Assembly: GCF_024734895.1 (NCBI RefSeq)
Contig: NZ_CP091430.1
Span: 4,482,501-4,546,500 of the forward strand
Direction of reading: 5' to 3'
Source of the DNA: Paenibacillus spongiae
GTDB taxonomy: Bacteria; Bacillota; Bacilli; Paenibacillales; Paenibacillaceae
Length of the DNA: 64,000 nucleotides
The notes under the pieces: generated by a model
Database searches by the model: none
The model's input: the letters and a program-made list of their open reading frames with translations, nothing else
What the model was told of the DNA's origin: nothing
Program-made: the position numbers and the translations under genes
Shown here: in pieces, positions 44,574-51,916 of the stretch
Position numbering within the stretch: the stretch's first letter is position 1
How the letters are laid out: every line of letters begins with the position of its first letter

Positions 44574-45464
44574 ATGACTTTGATCTCTTCTTCATCCGGG
44601 TTGAAGCCGGAAACCAATTCCCTTCGCCTGTGCTTCTATGGCGCCGGCTCGATGGCTGAAGCTATCGTTCGCGGACTTCTGGACCGCGGTCTGGCGGATC
44701 CGTCGCGCGTCTCGATGCTGAACCGCAGCAATGTTGACCGGCTCGAAGAGCTGGCCGACAGATATGGGGTTCAGGTATCATCGGAGCAGGACGCGAATGC
44801 GCAGAGATCGATGCTTCGCGAGGCGGATGTTATTTTTCTAAGCATGAAACCCAAAGATGCCGCCGATGCAATCCGCAAGCTGCAGGGAATAGTAACATCC
44901 AGCCAGCTGATTATTTCGGTTATTGCGGGTTTATCGATTCAGACCATTCAACAGCTGCTCGGCCAGAAGGCTTCTATCGTCCGCACGATGCCGAACACGT
45001 CCAGTACGATCGGACTCGGTGCCACAGGCATCAGCTTCTCATCTACCGTGGATGATAATCAGCGCCAATTGGCCCAAGCCATGTTCGACTCCATTGGCTT
45101 GACCGCTATCGTTGACGAGCCGTTAATTGAGGCGGTTACGGGCGTTTCAGGTAGCGGACCGGCATATGTGTACTTCCTTATGGAAGCCATGATCAAAGCC
45201 GGCACTCAGCTTGGCCTCTCCGATGAGGCGGCTCGCGAGCTGACCGTGCAGACCGTGCTGGGAGCCGCTCAGATGGTGAAATCCACCGGCGATAACCCTG
45301 CGGAATTGCGGCGCAAAGTAACCTCTCCTAACGGAACGACGCAAGCGGCGATCGAGACGCTCGACAAGCATGATTTCACGAACGGCGTCATCCGCGCCGT
45401 CGCTCGGGCAGCCGAGCGCGCTTCCGAAATGGGAGCCGATATCGAAAGGAGTGCCTTATCTTGA
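44574..45464 (+). CDS. proC: Pyrroline-5-carboxylate reductase
   Basis: A 296-residue enzyme, last step of proline synthesis. Rossmann motif FYGAGSMAEAI, KPKDAADAI, and the C-terminal signature VTGVSGSGPAYVYFL with SPNGTTQAAIE. GAGGTG (44562-44567) places the start at ATG 44574; a GTG three codons earlier is less suitable. The stop TGA is embedded in the TTGA start of mtnW, so the two genes are translationally coupled. Confidence 0.93.
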   Translation: MTLISSSSGLKPETNSLRLCFYGAGSMAEAIVRGLLDRGLADPSRVSMLNRSNVDRLEELADRYGVQVSSEQDANAQRSMLREADVIFLSMKPKDAADAIRKLQGIVTSSQLIISVIAGLSIQTIQQLLGQKASIVRTMPNTSSTIGLGATGISFSSTVDDNQRQLAQAMFDSIGLTAIVDEPLIEAVTGVSGSGPAYVYFLMEAMIKAGTQLGLSDEAARELTVQTVLGAAQMVKSTGDNPAELRRKVTSPNGTTQAAIETLDKHDFTNGVIRAVARAAERASEMGADIERSALS

Positions 45465-46693
45465 CAACTTCTGTTTGCGAAGCGACATACCGCTGCTATG
45501 ACGATACAGCCGATTTTCATAAGAAAGCGCTCGGTATAGCCGTCGGACTGACGGTCGGCAGCTGGACCGATTTGCCTGAAGCGCGCAAGGCCGAGATGGA
45601 GAAGCATCTGGGCCGCGTCGTTTCGGTTCATGTGCACGAGCCTGAAGGCTTTCAGCCCGGCGAGAGGTATGCCGATTTGACCATCGCTTATCCGGATGTT
45701 AATTTCAGCCGGGACATCCCCGCCCTGCTCGTAACCGTCTTCGGCAAGCTGTCGATGGACGGACGGATCAAGCTGCTCGATTTGAATTTCTCTCCCGCCT
45801 TCACGGAAGCCTTCCCGGGTCCCAAATTCGGCGTAAGCGGCGTTCGGGACCGGCTCGGCATTCACGATCGCCCTCTGTTGATGAGCATCTTCAAATCCGT
45901 CATCGGACATGATCTGACGAACCTGCGGGAGCAGTTCTATCGTCAAGCGCTCGGAGGCGTCGATCTGATCAAGGATGACGAAATCTTGTTCGAGAACCCG
46001 CTCACTCCCCTTGAGAAACGGGTAGAAACCTGTATGGACGCTGCGCGTCAAGCCGAAGCGGAAACCGGCCAGAAGCTACTGTATGCCGTCAACTTGACCG
46101 GGCCTACGTCCCAGCTCGCCGCGAACGCCAAGCGCGCGATTGCAGCCGGCGCGAACGCGATTCTCTTTAATGCGCTCGCCTACGGCTACGACGTGCTGCA
46201 TGAATTGAGCAGCGATCCGGACATTCACGTACCGATTGCAGCGCATCCGGCTCTTGCCGGCGCTTATTATCCTTCGCCGCATTACGGAATCGCAGCGCCT
46301 CTTCTGCTCGGCAAGCTGATGCGCCTCGCCGGAGCGGATCTCGTCCTGTTCCCGTCGCCTTACGGCTCGGTCGTCATGCCGAAGGAAGAGAATCTTGCCG
46401 TCCAATCGGCCTTGATCGATCCGGCATTACCGGTTCGCAGCAGCTTCCCGGTTCCTTCCGCAGGCATTCATCCCGGACTCGTCCCTCTCATTCTCCGCGA
46501 TTTCGGCCATGAAGTCGTCGTTAATGCAGGCGGCGGAATTCACGGTCATCCAATGGGAACAGCGGCAGGCGGTCAAGCGTTCCGTCAAGCTATTGCCGCG
46601 GCACAAGACGGAATATCGCTGCCTGTAGCTGCAGCACAGCCCGGCAATGAAGCGTTGAAAGCAGCTATTGAACGATGGGGGTTTAAGGAATGA
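45461..46693 (+). CDS. mtnW: 2,3-diketo-5-methylthiopentyl-1-phosphate enolase (RuBisCO-like)
   Basis: A 410-residue member of the RuBisCO-like family, methionine salvage enolase. The N-terminal domain is followed by the TIM barrel with GGVDLIKDDE (about 165-174), where RuBisCO carbamylates a lysine. GGGIHGHP and the changed loop regions mark the RuBisCO-like rather than CO2-fixing group. Starts at TTG overlapping the proC stop (TTGA), with AAAGGA nine bases upstream. Ends in an ATGA overlap with mtnX. No mtnD, mtnA or mtnK is in the window, so the pathway must be completed elsewhere. Confidence 0.93.
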   Translation: MTTSVCEATYRCYDDTADFHKKALGIAVGLTVGSWTDLPEARKAEMEKHLGRVVSVHVHEPEGFQPGERYADLTIAYPDVNFSRDIPALLVTVFGKLSMDGRIKLLDLNFSPAFTEAFPGPKFGVSGVRDRLGIHDRPLLMSIFKSVIGHDLTNLREQFYRQALGGVDLIKDDEILFENPLTPLEKRVETCMDAARQAEAETGQKLLYAVNLTGPTSQLAANAKRAIAAGANAILFNALAYGYDVLHELSSDPDIHVPIAAHPALAGAYYPSPHYGIAAPLLLGKLMRLAGADLVLFPSPYGSVVMPKEENLAVQSALIDPALPVRSSFPVPSAGIHPGLVPLILRDFGHEVVVNAGGGIHGHPMGTAAGGQAFRQAIAAAQDGISLPVAAAQPGNEALKAAIERWGFKE

Positions 46694-47382
46694 CATCACG
46701 TGGTACAGACGCAGCAAACAAGAAGCGCGTCATTTTTTGCGATTTTGACGGTACGATCACAGAGAACGATAACATCATTGCAATCATCAAGCATTTCAAT
46801 CCGCCAGGCTGGGAGCCGATCGTTAACGATATTATCGGCCAGCGCAAATCGGTCCGGCAAGGTGTCGGCGAGCTGTTTCGGCTGATACCGTCTTCCATGG
46901 AGCGGGAGGTTATCGATTATGCGGTTGGCAACGCACGGATCCGAGGCGGATTCGAAGAGCTTCTCGCATACAGCAAGGCGAACGATATCGACTTTTATGT
47001 TACGAGCGGCGGCATCGATTTCTTCGTGCATGCATTGCTTGCTCCTTATGGCATACCGGCAGATCACATCTTCTGCAACGGCAGCGATTTCTCAGGCGAA
47101 CGGATCGAGATCACCTGGCCTCACCCTTGCGATGATCATTGCAGCAACGATTGCGGCATGTGCAAGCCGGCGATTATCCGCCGTTTTCCCGCCGAGCAAT
47201 ACACACGCATCTTGATTGGCGACAGCGTAACGGATTTCGAAGGCGCGAAGCTGGCCGATCTCGTATTTGCACGTTCCCATCTGATTGCGAAATGCAAGGA
47301 GCTGGGATTACCGTATCATGAATTCAGCACGTTTCATGACGTGGTCGAAATACTGCAGCAACAGGAGGCAAACGTTCGATGA
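46690..47382 (+). CDS. mtnX: 2-hydroxy-3-keto-5-methylthiopentenyl-1-phosphate phosphatase
   Basis: A 230-residue HAD phosphatase of methionine salvage. Motif I FCDFDGTITEND (nucleophile Asp18), DSVTDFEGA (motif III/IV) and the MtnX-specific HPCDDHCSNDCGMC cysteine cluster, which probably binds zinc. Overlaps mtnW by ATGA and mtnB by ATGA, giving tight coupling. Confidence 0.94.
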   Translation: MTSRGTDAANKKRVIFCDFDGTITENDNIIAIIKHFNPPGWEPIVNDIIGQRKSVRQGVGELFRLIPSSMEREVIDYAVGNARIRGGFEELLAYSKANDIDFYVTSGGIDFFVHALLAPYGIPADHIFCNGSDFSGERIEITWPHPCDDHCSNDCGMCKPAIIRRFPAEQYTRILIGDSVTDFEGAKLADLVFARSHLIAKCKELGLPYHEFSTFHDVVEILQQQEANVR

Positions 47383-48026
47383 CCATACAGGATGTACGAT
47401 TAGAGGAAAAGCAGCAGGCGCTCGCAGAGCTTCGTGACATCAAAAGCTTGTTTGCCGCGCGAGGCTGGTTTCCCGGTACGAGCGGGAATCTTTCTATACG
47501 GGTCGGCGAATTCGAGGCTGACAATTTTCAATTTGCCATTACGGCGAGCGGTAAAGACAAGTCGATTTCAACGCCGGAGGATTTTCTGTTCGTCGATCAG
47601 AGCGGACAAGCCTGCGAAAAGACCAGCCTGAAGCCTTCCGCCGAAACGCTCATTCACAGCGAGATTTACCGGCTGACCGGCTGCGGCGCTATTTTTCATA
47701 TCCACAGCGTATTCAACAGTATCGTTTCCGAGCTCTTCTGGAGCCGCAAATCGATTCCGGTGGATGGCGTCGAGCTGATCAAAGCCTTCAATATCTGGGA
47801 AGAGGAAGCGCATATCGAAATACCGATTGTCTCGAACTTCGCCCATATTCCGAGCATCGTTCCTGAAATCACGGAGCGGCTTGACCCCCGCATTCCGGGC
47901 ATTATGCTGCGCAAGCACGGCATCTATGCATGGGGGGCCAATGCATTCGAGGCGAAGCGGCACCTGGAGGCGTTCGAATTTATATTCGAATACGTTTATC
48001 GCTGGGAGCTTCTTAATCGGCGATAG
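47379..48026 (+). CDS. mtnB: Methylthioribulose-1-phosphate dehydratase
   Basis: A 215-residue class II aldolase-family zinc enzyme. Markers are GWFPGTSGNLSIRV, the zinc histidines in FHIHSVFN, and LRKHGIYAWG. It dehydrates methylthioribulose-1-phosphate, upstream of MtnW. Last of the pro-mtn operon; the promoter of the MerR fusion begins within 15 bases of the stop and there is no obvious terminator. Confidence 0.93.
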   Translation: MTIQDVRLEEKQQALAELRDIKSLFAARGWFPGTSGNLSIRVGEFEADNFQFAITASGKDKSISTPEDFLFVDQSGQACEKTSLKPSAETLIHSEIYRLTGCGAIFHIHSVFNSIVSELFWSRKSIPVDGVELIKAFNIWEEEAHIEIPIVSNFAHIPSIVPEITERLDPRIPGIMLRKHGIYAWGANAFEAKRHLEAFEFIFEYVYRWELLNRR

Positions 48027-48035
48027 CAAGCATTG

Positions 48036-48069
48036 ACGTTGACATTGACGTTGCGTCAACGTTTACAAT
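48036..48069 (+). promoter_or_regulatory. MerR-type promoter with 19-bp spacer
   Basis: TTGACA (48039-48044), a 19-base spacer and TACAAT (48064-48069). Overlapping dyads TTGACG-TTG-CGTCAA (48045-48059) and ACGTTGAC-N11-GTCAACGT (48036-48062) fill the spacer. This is the hallmark of promoters activated by MerR-family distortion of DNA. Confidence 0.75.
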
Positions 48070-48091
48070 AAGAGCTGAGGTGATGGATTCC

Positions 48092-49141
48092 ATGCGGATG
48101 CATATACACGAAGCGGCGAAATTGCTCGGGACGACGCCCCGGGCAATTCGTTTTTACGAAGAGAAAGGGCTGCTTGCACCTGTAAAATCGCCTGAGAACG
48201 GATACCGCAGCTATGAGGACACTGATATAAACCGGCTCCGCTGGATCGTCTCCCTGCGTGAGCTCGGACTTCCTATAACCGCGATCCGCGAAGCGATAGC
48301 CAGCAAGGAAGCTGCGGCTTCGCCGGATGACCAGCATTTGCTCCTAAGCAAGCTGGATGAATCGCGCCAGGCCATCTATCGCGAGTGGAGCAATTTGTCC
48401 CAAGCCCTCCAAGCACTTGACTCAGTTATGCGCGCCGGTTTCCATCGAGGCGGCTTGACGTTAGACGATATCGAGGCGGCAGCTTCGCATGTCCGGGAGG
48501 CATCGGCTGTTCGGGATTCCTGGCATGCAAGGATCGATTACGACGGACTTGCCGCGCAATATCGGGAGGAGGCCGTCCTTCAATCATTGGCTCCACACAT
48601 TGATATCCGCCAGTATGAACTGGCGCATCGCCAGGTGGAGCAATGGCTGGAGCCTGCCGAGGCGGAGCATGGCGTCGATTTGGGAGCGGGAACGGGCGTT
48701 TTGGCAGAAAGGCTTACTCGTGACGGCGCTATGATGACCGCAGTTGAGCAATCCCCTGCTATGCTGGCCATTCTCCGGAAGCAGCACCCCGACGTGGAGG
48801 CCAAGCTCGGCAACCTGCTTGCCCTTCCTTTTCAACAGCCGTCCTTTCATTTTGCCGTCAGCACGTTCACGCTCCATACGCTGGACCAGCGCGAGCAGCT
48901 GCTTGCTCTTGCCGAGATGGACCGCATCCTTTTGCCCGGCGGGCGAATCTGCTTAGCAGGACTGTCCGATCCAGCGAGCGCTGCCATTGCAGCAATACCG
49001 GAGGAAGCTAGTCCGGATCGACTGTCTACGAAGAACATAAGCAGACTTGCAGCTGAACTGGAAAGACGGGGCTACGATACATTCATCTCCGAGCCTTCCT
49101 CATCCATATGGATTTTGTTCGCGAAGCAGCAAATAGGGTAG
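48092..49141 (+). CDS. MerR regulator fused to a SAM-dependent methyltransferase
   Basis: A 349-residue fusion. Residues 1-70 are a MerR DNA-binding domain (HIHEAAKLLGTTPRAIRFYE, GYRSYEDTDINRL), then a coiled dimerisation helix (to about 135), then a class I methyltransferase with motif I VDLGAGTGVLAE near 193 and VSTFTLHTL / ILLPGGRICLAG. The ATG at 48092 has AGGTG nine bases upstream; earlier in-frame starts sit too near the expected mRNA 5' end. Its own promoter has MerR features, so it probably autoregulates. The methyltransferase domain could sense or detoxify a small molecule (inference). Confidence 0.9.
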   Translation: MRMHIHEAAKLLGTTPRAIRFYEEKGLLAPVKSPENGYRSYEDTDINRLRWIVSLRELGLPITAIREAIASKEAAASPDDQHLLLSKLDESRQAIYREWSNLSQALQALDSVMRAGFHRGGLTLDDIEAAASHVREASAVRDSWHARIDYDGLAAQYREEAVLQSLAPHIDIRQYELAHRQVEQWLEPAEAEHGVDLGAGTGVLAERLTRDGAMMTAVEQSPAMLAILRKQHPDVEAKLGNLLALPFQQPSFHFAVSTFTLHTLDQREQLLALAEMDRILLPGGRICLAGLSDPASAAIAAIPEEASPDRLSTKNISRLAAELERRGYDTFISEPSSSIWILFAKQQIG

Positions 49142-49177
49142 ACCCCTCTGCTTAAATCAGCTCGGGTGTACCCTATT
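49132..49177. terminator. Bidirectional hairpin between the MerR fusion and DUF2515 genes
   Basis: AATAGGGTA (49132-49140) and TACCCTATT (49169-49177) pair perfectly and overlap both converging stop codons. There is no long T tract. Confidence 0.45.
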
Positions 49178-50504
49178 CCTTCTCGAGCATTCCCAGCCGC
49201 TCGGCCGCTTGAACCGCCAGCTCGATTTCATTCAATCCGTGGCAGTAAGCCTCCGTCACTTCGAACAATTCCGGGAGCGGCAGCTTGTGAAAATAAGGCT
49301 CCACTTCAGCTTCGGCAGTAAACCAATCCCGGTCCGAACGGGATTCCTCTACCGGCCGATCGGGCCATACTGCTTCCAATGAGGGACTGTAGAAAGGCGA
49401 TCTGCCGCGAATTAACCTGCATCCGGCGAGCTTCTGTTTATAGCGCATATTCTCATTAACCGGCTGTTGCGACGTAAACAAATGGGGTGCGTAGTCAGAA
49501 CGCGAGCCGCTATGCTGGACACAGCGGACGAAAGCCAACACGCCTTCACGGACAATCTCCACCCCGAACAGAATGGCATACAGCCGCTTGCCAAATTCGA
49601 TCCGCTCCTTCAAATCCTTGAAGTCCTCCAGTATGAGACCCGCAAGCCTCATCATCCCTGCCTGCGGCGCTCCGTATGGCATGATCACCGCATTCGTCTG
49701 CATCGGCGCCTGCATCATGTACGCCATCGTTTTCAACACTTCTTCGCGATAGTAAGGGTCCTGTACGATACGATCTTCAATGAAATGCTGCTCATTCACA
49801 ATCAAGGCCGTCGTCAGCACAGGCGAGTCCAGACGATGCCAGAATTGCGACCACACGGGTCCCATGAAGCGTGAAACATGGAATGCAGGCAGCAGATGAG
49901 TCAGTTCTCTGCCCTCCTTTCTCCCCGCTTCATACAGCAGCAATTGCGGATATGCATCTGCGAAAATGAGTGAATTGATTCTCTCCAGCATCTGGAACGT
50001 CGCATCCGCCTGCTGCTCGTCCAACAGTCGCGGCAGCAGCTCTCCCCGCAAGTCGGTCATATTGAAACCCCCGTTACGCGAAACCATATGCGCAAGCAGC
50101 GCCCAATGCAGTTCCGGACGGCGAAAATAGATTTCCCTGTAGGCTTCCGTTCGCGTAACATTATTTCGATTGGCCGCGGCCGTTTCCCTCCGGATCCGTT
50201 CGATCAGCGACCGTTCCCTATCTTCCGGCTGTAACGCCGGCGTATCCTCGTGTTCTCTGCCCTCGTCACGATCCGCTTCCCTTTCGAGAGCAGTCCACGC
50301 CGCTTTTAATGACTTGACTGCGGTCTCGCGCAGCTGAAGCGGTCTTGCCGAGCGGGATGACCGGTCCGATTGAGCTTGCTCAACCCGTTTACCCAGTAAC
50401 CGGTCTTTAAACGCTTGAATTTGATATTTGAACCAACGCACGAAGCCGTTTAACCAATCGTGTGTATGTATATCCCGCCGATTCCCAGAATTCCCGCCCT
50501 TCAT
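49173..50504 (-). CDS. DUF2515-family protein (YppC-like)
   Basis: A 443-residue protein. A basic N-terminal segment (about 1-110) is followed by the conserved core beginning NNVTRTEAYREIYFRRPELH and WALLAHMVSRNGGFNMTDL, which matches DUF2515/YppC of Bacillus as I recall it. No catalytic motif or membrane segment stands out, and the function is unknown. The frame extends upstream, but GGGAGG six bases before the ATG at 50504 fixes the start. It converges with the MerR fusion, whose stop lies 31 bases away. Confidence 0.75.
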   Translation of the reverse strand: MKGGNSGNRRDIHTHDWLNGFVRWFKYQIQAFKDRLLGKRVEQAQSDRSSRSARPLQLRETAVKSLKAAWTALEREADRDEGREHEDTPALQPEDRERSLIERIRRETAAANRNNVTRTEAYREIYFRRPELHWALLAHMVSRNGGFNMTDLRGELLPRLLDEQQADATFQMLERINSLIFADAYPQLLLYEAGRKEGRELTHLLPAFHVSRFMGPVWSQFWHRLDSPVLTTALIVNEQHFIEDRIVQDPYYREEVLKTMAYMMQAPMQTNAVIMPYGAPQAGMMRLAGLILEDFKDLKERIEFGKRLYAILFGVEIVREGVLAFVRCVQHSGSRSDYAPHLFTSQQPVNENMRYKQKLAGCRLIRGRSPFYSPSLEAVWPDRPVEESRSDRDWFTAEAEVEPYFHKLPLPELFEVTEAYCHGLNEIELAVQAAERLGMLEKE

Positions 50505-50626
50505 CGCTAACCTCCCTTCAAACTTGCTTCTAGCATTCAGTATGGGCAAGCAATGATTAGGTTAGCCGTCTATCCTCGCAGATATGAGAAGCGCATTTCA
50601 TTTTCGTCCGGTTTTTATGACCGCTT

Positions 50627-50653
50627 TTGACAAAGGAGGACCCGTAGTATAAT
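50627..50653 (+). promoter_or_regulatory. Promoter of the SRAP gene
   Basis: TTGACA (50627-50632), a 15-base spacer and TATAAT (50648-50653). The spacer is a little short. No LexA-like dyad is evident nearby. Confidence 0.5.
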
Positions 50654-50707
50654 AAGTACGATGCAAGCGGAACGAATGTGGAACTACATGAAGGAGCGTG
50701 ATTATTG

Positions 50708-51382
50708 ATGTGCGGACGCTACACCATCACGGTATCGCTCGAGGAATTGATGCTTCGCTATTGGATAAATGAAACCAATGTCCCTTACCATCGCCCGAAA
50801 TATAATGTCGCTCCGGGACAAATGATCCTTGCTATCGTTAATGACGGTGAACGCAACCGGCTTGGCGAGTTAAAATGGGGCCTGGTTCCTTCTTGGGCGG
50901 ACGATCCGAAGATCGGCAGCAAAATGCTCAATGCAAGATCGGAAACCGTGTCCGATAAACCGGCATTCAAAACTTTAATTCGCCGCAAACGCTGTATCGT
51001 TCCGGCAGACGGCTTCTATGAGTGGCAAAAAGCGGGCGGAGTTAAGCAGCCGATGCGAATCGTTCACCGCGACCGAAGCCTGTTCAGCATGGCAGGGCTC
51101 TATGATACATGGCTTTCTCCGGATGGATCCAAGCTTAGCACCTGCACCATTTTGACAACGACGCCGAATTCGTTGATGGCGCCGATCCACGATCGGATGC
51201 CGGTCATATTGAGTCCCGAGAATGAGCTAATCTGGCTGGACCGGAGTCTACAAGATCCGCAGCGGTTTACCCCGCTCTTCCGTCCCTATCCTGCCGAGAA
51301 TCTTGAGGCTTATCCCGTCGCTCCCGGAGTCGGCAATGTCAAGCTGGACGAGCCTGCCTGCATCGAACCGATTTCCGTTTAA
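50708..51382 (+). CDS. SOS-response-associated peptidase / abasic-site crosslinking protein (YedK/HMCES family)
   Basis: A 224-residue SRAP protein. Cys2 (MCGRYT) is the nucleophile exposed after Met removal and forms a thiazolidine with abasic sites in single-stranded DNA. Conserved YNVAPGQ, WGLVPSWADDP, NARSET, CIVPADGFYEW and HDRMPVIL are present. An in-frame TTG lies directly upstream, but ATG at 50708 must be the start because Cys has to be residue 2. AAGGAG lies 12 bases upstream. Related to Bacillus YoqW/YoaM. Confidence 0.92.
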   Translation: MCGRYTITVSLEELMLRYWINETNVPYHRPKYNVAPGQMILAIVNDGERNRLGELKWGLVPSWADDPKIGSKMLNARSETVSDKPAFKTLIRRKRCIVPADGFYEWQKAGGVKQPMRIVHRDRSLFSMAGLYDTWLSPDGSKLSTCTILTTTPNSLMAPIHDRMPVILSPENELIWLDRSLQDPQRFTPLFRPYPAENLEAYPVAPGVGNVKLDEPACIEPISV

Positions 51383-51531
51383 CTTTGATAATATGCTGAA
51401 TCAATGATTATACATCTCGCCGCGCTAGCAGAATGTTCTTCCCGCCGCTGACGGTTCCCGGTTTTCTTTGCATGCTATTTTCCTTTTGCGAGAGACCATG
51501 CCGATGTAGAGGTGCTGTGCAACGTTCAGCA

Positions 51532-51561
51532 AAAAAAAACCGCTGACTTGGAAGTCAGCGG
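51532..51561 (-). terminator. Terminator overlapping the stop of the SpoVIF-like gene
   Basis: CCGCTGACTT (51540-51549) and AAGTCAGCGG (51552-51561) pair perfectly with a two-base centre, and nine T follow on the minus strand. The gene's TGA stop lies in the first arm, so terminating transcripts have almost no 3' UTR. Confidence 0.85.
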
Positions 51562-51842
51562 AACATGGCCCACAATTTCAACAGATGGAGGGTATTGTTC
51601 GGATCGATTTTTTGATTAATGACGAATGCAATCAGCTGCTCTTCCTGGGTTTCCGTTAAATTCTCCTGCAGGATGCCTGCCGAGATCCGGATCAGGCGGC
51701 GGACCTTCGTCCGGTCCTGCAAATCATACTTCGTTACGCCTTCTACGACTTTCTTCATGCGATCCTTCGTGACAGGATTCTTCATCTTCACCTTAACGCG
51801 TTCGATAAATTCCGGCCGAATGCCGTATTTGGTATAGCTCAT
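51555..51842 (-). CDS. Stage VI sporulation protein F-like protein
   Basis: A 95-residue helical protein with a central KMKNPVTKDRMKKVVEG segment and LQENLTETQEEQLIAF, as I recall from the SpoVIF family of Bacillales, which is needed for spore coat/germination maturation. GGAGGTG lies about 12 bases before the ATG. It has its own terminator and follows the recG operon by about 74 bases on the same strand. Family assignment is from memory of the pattern. Confidence 0.65.
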   Translation of the reverse strand: MSYTKYGIRPEFIERVKVKMKNPVTKDRMKKVVEGVTKYDLQDRTKVRRLIRISAGILQENLTETQEEQLIAFVINQKIDPNNTLHLLKLWAMFR

Positions 51843-51916
51843 TCTCGGCTTAGCACCTCCGTCCGGCTGCTCACAGCCATTCGTTCTACTATATGCCGCA
51901 AGCGGGATGAAGATAT

